Position numbers and translations under genes: made by a program. Under the pieces are notes generated by a model. The model was not told where the DNA came from. It saw nothing but the letters and a program-made list of their open reading frames with translations, and ran no database searches. Below, piece by piece: positions 54,996 through 64,000 of a stretch of 64,000 nt of DNA. The stretch comes from Caenorhabditis elegans (lineage: Eukaryota; Nematoda; Chromadorea; Rhabditida; Rhabditidae). The stretch lies in NCBI RefSeq assembly GCF_000002985.6, contig NC_003279.8, positions 11,346,001 to 11,410,000 of the forward strand, given 5' to 3'. Numbering within the stretch: position 1 is the stretch's first letter; every line of letters starts with the position of its first letter.

Positions 54996-57900
54996 TTATT
55001 GATGACGTGGCGTCATGAAGCTACTGAATGCATCAATTTGATTGAGTGGATCCGATTGATTCATTGGTGGAGGCGGTCCTTGGTTTCTGAAAACAAAATT
55101 TTTTGAATTTTTCGTGGAAATTTTCAAAATTTTGAGAAAATTTCAATTTTTGCACTAATTTTTTGCAATTTTCGGGGGGTTTTTTTAGGTGATAAGGGAT
55201 TGATAAGAAAACTCAGAGTACATCAAAACAGTGTACTTTTCGGCAGAAAAGTCTAGTTTCGCAGAATTTAGTGGCCTAACTTTTGCAGAAATCGGTGGCC
55301 GAGTTTTCTCAAATGTGGTGGCCTAATTTTTACAAAGATTGGTGGCCTAGCTTTTTTAGAGTTTTGTGGCCTAACTTTTGCAATTGGGGGAGTAGCATAA
55401 CAATGAGAGGGTGGCCGAAGTTTTGCAGAAATATTGGTGGCCTAGTTTTTCGGATTCAGGTGGCCTAACTTTTGCAATTGGGGGACTAGTTTAATGATGA
55501 GAGGGTGGCCTAACTTTTGCATAACTTGGTGGCCTAGGTTTTCAGGATTTTAGTGGCCGAACCACACTTGCAGAATCTGATGGCATAACTAATCAAAACT
55601 ACGTGGCCGTACTGTCTCTAAATTGGTGGCCTAATTTTGCAGAATTGGTGGCCGAGCTTTCTCTGGGTTGGCCGAATTTTTCGCAGAATTTGGTGGACTA
55701 ACTTTTCCCTAAGTTGGTGGCCTAACTATCTCCTCATTTGGTGGCCTAACTTTTTCCTATTTCGATGACCTAACTTTTTCCCAAATCGATGGCCTAACTT
55801 TCTCCTAATTCGATGGCCTAGTTTTCCCTAAACTGATGACCTAACTTTCCCCTAATTTGATGGCCTAACTTTTCCTTATTTGGTGGCCTAACTTTCTCTT
55901 TTCTCTAATATAACATGGCCTAACTTTCCCTATTTCGATGGGCTAACTTTTCCTAAATTGGTGGCCTAACTTTCTCCTAATTCGATGGCCTAACTTTCGC
56001 TATTTCGGTGGCCTAACTTTCGCTATTTCGGTGGCCTAACTTTCGCTATTTCAGTGGCCTAACTTTCCCTATTTCGATGGGCTAACTGTTCCTAAATTGG
56101 TGGCCTAACTTTCTCCTAATTCGATGGCCTAACTTTCGCTATTTCGGTGGCCTAACTTTCGCTATTTCAGTGGCCTAACTTTCTCCTATTTCGATGGCCT
56201 AGTTTTCCTTGTATAAATGACCTAACGTTCCCCAAATCAATGGCCTAAATTTTCCTATTACCTAAAACTCTGATGAAGCATTCGTTTTTCCAGCTTCTGC
56301 ACATTTCCAACTCCCAACTGGAATTTGCTCGGATCCGAGAGCTCTGTGATGCTGCTGCTTGTGCTCGCCGAGCTCGAAAGCTCAGACGATTTGAGGATCT
56401 GAAAAAGCGCGAAATTTTCGGATTTTCAGCAAAATTCTACTAGAAAATTCAAATTTTCGGCTTATTTTCCAAAAAAATCGGGCTCTTTCTTTAAAATTCA
56501 CCGATTTTTGGGAAAATACAACTGAAATTTTCAAATTTTAGGCCTATTTTTTTAAAAAAAAAAGGTCTTTTTCATGGAAAATGTCAATTTTTTGGCTCAA
56601 AACCTAACCGGAGTCTCTTGTGCTCCGTGAGCCGGTACTTGTTGAGCCGTCATTTGAGGCATTGGCTGAACAGCGGCTGCCGGTTTCACCGGTTTAACCG
56701 ATTCCGGCGGCGGATTCAGTGTGGCGGCGGCAATTCGAAAATCCGACATCTCCTGCTGCTGGGGAGCCTGATGCTGGAGCTCTGAAAATTGTTGTGCTTT
56801 TATTTTGAGATAAAGCCTGGGCTCTCCACGTACGTTGAGTGCTGTGAACCGTCGGCTGAATCGGCTGTGGAGGCAAGTTAAAGTCGCCGAGCAGGTCGCT
56901 CAGCAAATCCACGTTGCTCCGAGCAGCTGGGGCTCCCGGAGCCGGAGCCGCGGGGGCTTCTGGAGCAGCAGCTTGAGCTCCTGGCGGAGCATGATACTGT
57001 GGTGTAGTGTTCCATGGAGTCTGAAACTGAGGAAAAATTCCAATTTTTGGCTCATTTTCAGCTGAATTTCGTCGAAAATAGCGAATTTTGGCTCATTTTT
57101 AGGCAAATTTAGCTCATTTTTCATCAAAAAGCAGGAGATTTTCACCAAAATTTTGCCGAAAATTCCAATTTTTAACTCATTTTCCACCAAAATTTTTAAT
57201 TTTTAATCCAAAAACAAGGAATTTTCAGCCGAATTTCGTTGAAAAATCCAAATTTCGGCTCATTTTCATCCAAAAATTTCAGTTTTTCATTGAAAAATAG
57301 GAGATTTTCAGCCAAAATATCACTGAAAATTCCAATTTTCGGGCCATTTTCACCGGAAAAATCACTTTTTCAGCCAAATTTCGCTGAAGAATCCGAATTT
57401 TAGCTCCTTTTTCTTGAAAAACAGGAGTTTTTCTTCGAAATTTCCCCTTTTTTCCTAAAAAGCGCTTGCTCCCACCTTGAGCTCAGCCGGAGTCGCATGC
57501 CATGGCGACGGAGCACCTGGAGTCGGTGTGAAACGAGCTTGAGGAGCAGCAATATGCTCATGATGAGAAGAAGCTGGCGGTGGAGCTGTTATCGGTGCTC
57601 CTTGTGGAGAATGCTGGAAGACGGAAAGAGCCGGTGGTGGAGCCGGTGCCTGGTATGATGGGTGAGGTTGTGGTGGTGGGGTTGGAGCATGAGATGAAGC
57701 TTCTGGCTTGGCTCCAAATTGAGCTCCAGGAGCTGAATTTTGAGGCGGTGGTACTCCGAACTGTGCTCCAAAGGATCCTTGATGTTGTGGTGGTGCTCCC
57801 GGAGCTCCAAAAATTGCTGCTCCTGGCGATTTTTGAGCTTCATAGCGGGCTCCTTGCTGTCCGTACGGTCCTTGTGCTCCAAATTGTGCTCCTGGAGCAG

Positions 57901-60900
57901 CTCCAAACGGTCCTTGAGGTGTGGGGGCTCCGTGGCTTGTTGGTGGTAGTGCTGCAGCTCCATGAGCTTCAAATTGTCCTCCAGGGGGTCCTTGTGCTCC
58001 CGGAGCAGCTCCATAGGAAGCTTGAGGTGGTCTTTGTGGTGTGGGGGCTCCATAGCTTGTTGGTGGTGGTGCTGAAGCTCCATGAGCTCCAAAATGTGCT
58101 CCAGGAGGACCTTGGGCTCCGACTTCAGCTCCAGGGGGTCCCTGGGCTCCGTTTTGATATCCATGTGCTCCTGGAGCAGGTCCATAGGAAGCTTGAGGTG
58201 GTGTGGGGGCTCCATAGCTTGCCGGTGGTGGACCTTGGGCTCCCTGAGCTCCAAATTGTGTTCCTTGGGCTCCTTGTGCTCCAAAATGTGCTCCTTGGGC
58301 TCCTTGTGCTCCAAAATGTGCTCCTTGGGCTCCCTGAGCTCCAAATTGTTCTCCTTGGGCTCCCTGAGCTCCGAATTGTGCTCCTTGGGCTCCTTGTGCT
58401 CCAAAATGTGCTCCTTGGGCTCCCTGAGCTCCAAATTGTACTCCTTGTGCTCCAAAATGTGCTCCTTGGGCTCCCTGAGCTCCGAATTGTGCTCCAAAGT
58501 ATGCTCCAGAGCCGGCTTGAGCTCCATATTGTGCTCCGGGGACGATTCGTGGCACCTGATACGAGCCCGTATCCCCCGGATACGGCCTAATCGCATGCTC
58601 ATAGGCCGCTGAGCCCGGAAGAATCGGCGGTGGAGCCGGATATGTCGATGGATCTTGGTAACGGGATGGATCATAGCCATATGGAGCTTGTGGTGGAGCT
58701 TGAAGTGGTGCTCCATAGCCGTGTGGGGCTCCTGGCGGTGCTCCAAAAGGCCCAGAAGCCTGTGAGCCTGTTAAAGCTCCCGGAACCGGGCTGTGAGGTC
58801 CCTGGTATCCTCTCTGGGCTCCCGGAGCTCCCTGAGCCCCCTCAAATGCTCCAAATCTCTGACTTCGCTGGCTCTGCACAGGAAAATCACAAATACTGCT
58901 CGGCGTGGGCGATGGTGGTCCTTGATCCTCTGGAATTTGAGCCTGCGGGGCCTGTTTCCGAGCCCGGTAGCTATCCATAAAGTCTCCGAGCCGTGGTCCT
59001 CGTGGAGCTCCAGCTCCAGCTCCAGCTGCTCCTCTGGATGGTTGATAGGCTTGTTGTTGTGCTCGTGCTCCGGGAGCTCCTCCTCCTCGTCCTCCACCAA
59101 AATCCATAAGAGCATTTTGAGCATCTCGGCTCATTCGAATTTGATTCAAATGATGCTCCGCCTCTTTCTTGGCTCTTTCCTTCTTTTCCATCTCTTCGCG
59201 ATCTGAAATTTTCGAGGGTTTTAGGGTTTTTTTTACTTGAAAATGCGGATTTTGGAGCATTTCAGAGCTCCAAAATGGAGCAATTTTGACTTAAAACCCT
59301 CCGTTTTCCACAAAAATTGAGCATTTTCGGTGCAATTTTTACGGAAATTGATGAATTTTGGCTCAAATTTCACAAAATTTGCTCCATTTTTTACGAAAAT
59401 GGAGCATTTTTGACTCAATTTTCGCTTTTTTTTCACAAAATTAGCTCCAAAAAGCTCGAAATCGGCCGATCGATGCACCATGTTGCATCAATTTTCACTA
59501 AAATGAAGCATTTCGAGCACAATTTTCACGAAAATCCTACTATTTTCTCTAGAAAAGCGCATTTTGGGCCAAAATTCCACGAATTTTGGCCTTTTTTTTA
59601 GCCAATTTTTCAAAATTTGCTTCATTTTTTTTTATGAAAATTGAAGAATTTTGGCTCAATTTTCTCGAAAATTGATGAATTTTGGCTCAATTTTCACGAA
59701 ATTTGCCCAATTTTAACAAAACTCGGTCAACTTTCCCGTTTTCTGGTCAAAAATTCACGAAAATTGGCTCAATTTCCACCAAAATTGAGCATTTTTGGAT
59801 GAATTTTCATGAATTTCAGTGAATTTTAGCTCAATTTCCACCAAAATTCGCTCCAAAAAGCTCGAAATCGGCCGATCGATGCACCATGTTGCATCAATTT
59901 TCACTAAAATGGAGCATTTTGAGCACAATTTTCACGAAATTAGGTCATTTTTGCCCAATTTTTCCGAATTTTGCTCAATTTTTCACGAAAATGGAGCATT
60001 TTTGGCTCACTTTTCGGGAAAAAATATGAATTTTGGCTCAATTTTGCTCCAAAAAGCTCAAAATTGCCGGTAGAAGCACCATTTTGAAATTTTCACGATT
60101 TTTGCATCATTTTTCACGAAATTTGATGAATTTTGGCTCATTTTCCACGAATTTCCATATCTACTAACATTGCTCTTCCATCGCATGAACCGGAATCGCA
60201 AATTGATCACATCTAGCCATCAACTGCCGATAGAATTGTTCTCCCTCATCAACTTTTTTGGAAACATCTCGATAAACTTCATAAGAAGCACAGAGCTCCG
60301 AGACACGCTTCTCGTATTCCTCTTTTTTTGTGCTCATCGCCAAACGTTCTTCGAAGAAATCAGCGTTTGCATCTGCAAATGCACGAAGAATTGCGTCTTG
60401 AGCTGTGATGTTAAGCCGAATGAGCTGTTGGATGTTCGTGTGCTTTGTGAGCTCCGATTTCATGATTTCCTCGGCTCCTGGAATATATGATTTTTTGTGA
60501 AATTTCGGTTGAAAATCGAGTTAAAAATGGGATTTTATCGAGTTTTCCCGAAAAAACACTGCAAAAAATGCAATTTTCACTCATTTTTTAGTATTTTCCA
60601 GGATCGAAAAGTGAAATTTTGACAATTTTTGGTATTTTTCTACGCAAACACCGAGCGGGCACCGGATCCTTCGACAAAATGCACAATTTCTTGAAAAATC
60701 GTGAAAAAGGGTCAAAATAGGGGTAAAATGGGTCGCTGAGTTCGATTTTGGCACGGAAAAAACTCAGAATATCACTAGAATTCGTAGTTTTTGAAGATAC
60801 AACGAGAAAAATCGATTTTCTAGGAAAAATTGTCCATTTTTCGAAAGTTCTAGCATCAAATTCGAAATTCTCGTTGATTTTCGCCCTTCAAACACTTTTT

Positions 60901-63900
60901 AATAGGTTTCTAACGTTAAATTCGAAAAGTTTGGGTTACTGTAGCCTCGAAAGTACGCAAACACCACGAGGGCACCGGATCCTACGACAAAATGCAGAAT
61001 TTCCTAAAAATCTTCAAAAAAGTGTCTAAATAGGGGTAAAATGGGCCGGCGAGTTCGATTTTGATACGGAAAAATGCGTAAAATCACTAGAATTCGTAGT
61101 TTTTAAAGATACAACGGCAAAATCGATTTTCCAGGAAAAAAAAAACCGATTTTTTGAATTTTTTTTTTGCCAAAATTCTAAATTCTCGTTGATTTTCACC
61201 CTTAGAACACTTTTTAATCGGTTAAATTCGTTAAATTCGAAAATTTTGGGTTACTGTAGCCTCGAAAGTACGCAAACACCACGAGGGCACCGGATCCTAC
61301 GACAAAATGCAGAATTTCCTAAAAATCTTCAAAAAAGTGTCTAAATAGGGGTAAAATGGGCCGGCGAGTTCGATTTTGATACGGAAAAATGCGTAAAATC
61401 ACTAGAATTCGTAGTTTTTAAAGATACAACGGCAAAATCGATTTTCCAGGAAAAAAAAAACCGATTTTTTGAATTTTTTTTTTGCCAAAATTCTAAATTC
61501 TCGTTGATTTTCACCCTTAGAACACTTTTTAATCGGTTAAATTCGTTAAATTCGAAAATTTTGGGTTACTGTAGCCTCGAAAATACGCGAACACCGAGAC
61601 GGCACCGGATCCTACGACAAAATGCACAATTTTCTAAAATCTTTGGAAAAAGCGAAATAGGGGTAAAAAGGGTCGCTGAGCTCGATTTTGATACGGAGAA
61701 CTCAGAAAATCACCAGAATTCATAGTTTTTGAGAAAATATCGGGGAAATATCGATTTTCCCAGAAAAAATATCGATTTTTCGGAAATTCTAGCATTAAAT
61801 TCGAGTTTCTTGACGTTTTTTATGCCTAAAACACTTTTTAATATGTTTCTAACGTTAAAATCAAAAATTTTTTGGGTTACTGTAGCCTCGAAAGTACGCA
61901 AACACCACGAGGGCACCGGATCCTACGACAAAATGCACAATTTTCTAAAAATCTTCGAAAAAGTGTCTAAATAGGGGTAAAATGGGTCGGCAAGTTCGAT
62001 TTTGATACGGAAAAATGCAAAAAATCATAAATTTGAGCTTTTTGAAGCTGAAACTCAGTAAAAATTGTGATTTTCTTGAATTTTTACGCAAAAATTGTAA
62101 ATTTTCGCATTTTTTACTTCATTCTTGTTAAGCCAAAAATCCAAATTTTCCAGCTCTCCGTACCCCGTTCATTGGTTCCCATAAGCTTATTGGAGATATT
62201 ATCCGCTTTCAAATCGGCTTCAAATTGTTCGACGAGCTTTCGACGTTGCGCCTGCATTTCCATCACTTTTTCAATCATTTTTCGCACTTGGAGCTCTTCC
62301 GGACTCGAGCCATCTGGAAAAAATTAAGGATTTTATTTAGTTTTTTAGGGGAATTTTTGCTTGAAAACACGAAAAAATATCACCGAAAAATCGAAAAAAT
62401 TCACAATTTTCGCAGAAAAACCGACTCAAAATCACAAAATTTTGAATTTCCGCAAAAAATTCAAACTCCCCAGCGTTTCGCTCCGCCCACTTCACCTTAT
62501 TGGCCAAAGAGTGGGCGGAGCAAATCGCTGATTGGTCGAGGAGTCAATTGGTCGAAATTTTGGCGGAAATTCAAGATTTCGAGTTTTTAAGTTGGATTTT
62601 TCGTGTTTTCAAGTGAAATCCGAATTTTTCACGATAATTTTCTAGTTTTTTTCGTGATTTCTGATATTTTTCAGCTGAAAAATTGGCGTTTTTGGATGAA
62701 TTTTCTGTATTTTTATCGATTTTTTCCACTAATAATTGCATTTTGAGACAAAAAACTGGCTCGAAAGGCAATTTTTATCAGGATTTAAGCAGTATTTTCA
62801 GGATTATGTGATAAATATTGCGAAAATGCATATTTTTCAGCTGAAAATTGACGTTTAAGGTTGAAAAAACCGACTCAAAATCACAAAATTTTGAATTTCC
62901 GCCAAAAATTCAAAATCCCCAGCGTTTCGCTCCGCCCACTTCACCCGATTGGTCGAAGAGTGGGCGGAGAAGCTCGCTGATTGGTCGGGGAGTCGATTGG
63001 TCGAAATTTTGGCGGAAATTCAAGATTTCGAGTTTTTGAGTCGGATTTTTCAGTATTTATCGATTTTTTGTTGGTTTTTCTGTGAAATTGTTCAGTTTTC
63101 GAAATATTTTTGGGAGTTTTTTCATAAAAATTCGATTTTGCACGATAATTATATAGTTTTTTCGTGATTCAAAATTACGGCTGAAATTGATATATTTTTT
63201 TTTCGTTTTTCAGTAATAAATTGACAGTTCAGGTTGAATTTTCAACATTTTTCGCACTTTTTCTTGCAAAATTCGAATTTCTCATCGATTTTTCGTGATT
63301 TTTCACAATTTGCTTCAAAATTTTAGCTACAAAAATTAAAGTAATTTTTGATATTTTTCCACTGAAAAAATGGGCGTCTTCGGGTTGAATTTTCCGCATT
63401 TTTATCTTTGATTTTTTCACAATAAATAAGCTAAAAATTTAAATTTTTTACTTCTCATCTCTCCCTGCTGCTCCGGCGGCACAATTTTCATCCACATCTC
63501 TCTACACGGAAGCGTGAGAAGTTGCAAATTCGCAGAGTGCTGTGCAATCGCCTTATTCAGTGAAACATTATGAGCTTTTGCCTGCTCCAGATGCTCGGCG
63601 AGCCGTTCGAGCTCCTTCTGAATGAGGATAAAGCCTTCATCCGACCGAATGCTGCTCTTCTGCAAATCAATAGCTCGAAGCTTTGAGAGCAACGTATTAA
63701 GCTTCGCTTCAGCAACTCTCGCTGTATCCGATGATTCTCCCATTTTATCGATTAAATTTGGTACACAATCCGGGTATGACGTCATGTCAGCATTCCTTTT
63801 CATCAAATCTTCAGAAATCTCGAACCAAGCTTCTCGGCTCCTCTTTCCCTCATTGAGCATAAATCGAAGTTTATCAAATTCGGCGAGTTGTAGTTGATAA

Positions 63901-64000
63901 TTGAGATGTTCATCATAGGATCTGACACATTCTTTGATTTCTCGAAGTGCTTGATCCTTGTCATCTGAATACTTTTTCACTGCATCCTGTACAAATGTGG
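54996..64000 (-). CDS. ego-2: BRO1/ALIX/HD-PTP-type protein, C-terminal part (runs off right edge)
   Basis: Eight exons are visible, 5' to 3': 63452-64000+, 62164-62313, 60169-60477, 57476-59202, 56834-57026, 56609-56781, 56262-56398, 54996-55086; all junctions are in frame, about 1109 codons. The first three exons encode long heptad-rich helices (for example ALREIKECVRSYDEHLNYQL, LNKAIAQHSANLQLLTLP), fitting the V-shaped domain after a BRO1 domain. Exon 57476-59202 starts with a charged coil and becomes a Gly/Ala/Gln/Pro-rich disordered tail with FGAQGAQGAH-type repeats. Later exons have DLLSDLLGDFN and Pro/Gln-rich sequence, ending DAFSSFMTPRHQ. No phosphatase domain follows, unlike human HD-PTP. 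EGO-2 promotes Notch signalling in the germ line, and relatives sort endosomal cargo with ESCRT-III. The name rests on the architecture and on the transporter neighbour. The possible acceptor GTACAG near 63990 leaves the upstream end of the first exon unsettled. Confidence 0.8.
55260..56255. repeat. GGTGGCCTAACTTT tandem array, last ego-2-like intron
   Basis: About 40 units of 22-30 bp built on GGTGGCCTAACTTTCGCTAT and GATGGCCTAACTTTTCCTA. Near-identical runs occur at 55975-56050 and 56120-56180. It is related in core sequence to the GTGGCCTAG hairpin family but not palindromic here. Confidence 0.9.
57240..57440. repeat. Degenerate intronic repeat
   Basis: Intron 57027-57475 has five loose copies of CCAATTTTTGGCTCATTTTC / CAGGAGATTTTCAGC, period about 90 bp. 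Confidence 0.5.
58230..58530 (-). repeat. In-frame minisatellite coding Gly-Ala-Gln repeats
   Basis: About ten 27-30-bp units (plus-strand text GCTCCTTGGGCTCCTTGTGC) inside the exon 57476-59202. They encode FGAQGAQGAH/FGAQGAQGAQ-type nona- and decapeptides. It is read in frame throughout, so copy-number change would alter tail length without a frameshift. Confidence 0.9.
59220..60160. repeat. Degenerate repeats in ego-2-like intron
   Basis: GAGCATTTTTGGCTCAATTTTC-like blocks recur. Two segments near 59450-59510 and 59850-59915 share CTCGAAATCGGCCGATCGAT and GCACCATGTTGCATCAATTT almost exactly. Confidence 0.65.
60630..62020. repeat. ~311-315-bp satellite in ego-2-like intron
   Basis: Four to five copies of the family found upstream of the transporter; GGGTTACTGTAG at 60933, 61248, 61563 and 61874. 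The unit from about 60960 to 61275 is repeated almost base for base in 61275-61590, a recent duplication. Confidence 0.93.
62421..62595. mobile_element. Foldback element, copy 1, ego-2-like intron
   Basis: The ends are inverted: CCGACTCAAAATCACAAAAT at left, and the complement of the right end runs CTCGAAATCTTGAATTTCCG. Inside is a second palindrome, GCTCCGCCCACT against AGTGGGCGGAGC. GC-rich centre, no ORF of its own. Confidence 0.7.
62870..63044. mobile_element. Foldback element, copy 2, ego-2-like intron
   Basis: About 90% identical to the copy at 62421-62595, in the same orientation and same intron (62314-63451). It shares CCCCAGCGTTTCGCTCCGCC and CGCTGATTGGTCG. Confidence 0.7.

Noticed and set aside
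43141..54996. Operon of the ego-2-like gene with the transporter
   Set aside because: The genes are collinear but 4.3 kb apart with a satellite between them, far beyond usual worm intercistronic distances.
57580..58612. Long plus-strand frames (336 and 176 residues) rich in Leu/Val or Ser/Cys
   Set aside because: They lie antisense to the Gly/Ala/Gln-rich exon of the ego-2-like gene and arise from its repetitive GC-rich codons.
57589..59124. Minus-strand His/Glu/Leu-rich frames (385 and 117 residues)
   Set aside because: They are a frame shift of the same exon; the frame that joins both neighbouring exons in phase is the 575-codon one.

Overview
This is nuclear DNA from a Caenorhabditis nematode, almost certainly C. 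elegans chromosome I. The evidence is short AT-rich introns with the worm acceptor TTTCAG, trans-splice-type acceptors directly before start codons, nematode-specific families (F-box/FBA_2, OAC acyltransferase, WSN) and the gene set itself: a tail-to-tail F-box pair resembling pes-2.1/pes-2.2, a peptide:N-glycanase with an N-terminal thioredoxin domain (png-1), an SLC7 transporter (aat-9-like) and a BRO1-type protein (ego-2-like) side by side. Gene names come from protein recognition and remembered gene order, not from a database search. All exon joins were checked by hand for reading frame. Region 1-16.9 kb is a repeat-rich accessory zone. It holds the 5' part of an OAC acyltransferase gene (-), a 35-bp satellite with higher-order structure, several foldback elements, two F-box genes in a near-identical inverted repeat, a 3' fragment of a third F-box gene, a lone WSN-like exon and a small secreted-peptide gene (-). 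Region 18.4-28.3 kb is one 11-exon minus-strand gene for an unrecognised 843-residue helical protein; its introns are full of phased A/T tracts and tandem repeats. A 305-bp divergent interval containing a strong hairpin separates it from the next block. Region 28.6-42.7 kb (+) has a WBP4/FBP21-like splicing factor followed, after only 172 bp, by png-1, an arrangement typical of a worm operon. png-1 exon 5, which carries the whole catalytic triad, lies between complementary inverted 20-bp satellites. Region 43.1-50.7 kb (-) is the amino-acid transporter, convergent with png-1. Region 50.7-55 kb is a ten-copy ~308-bp satellite, a G23 tract and a second strong hairpin. Region 55-64 kb (-) is the 3' part of the ego-2-like gene, with V-domain coiled coils and a Gly/Ala/Gln/Pro-rich tail; it runs off the right edge. 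The housekeeping genes act in splicing (WBP4-like), disposal of misfolded glycoproteins (PNG-1), amino-acid transport and endosomal/Notch trafficking (EGO-2-like). No prokaryotic, viral or CRISPR features are present. The least explained objects are the inverted satellites around png-1 exon 5, the small precursor with amidation-type sites, the two miRNA-like hairpins and the unidentified 843-residue protein.
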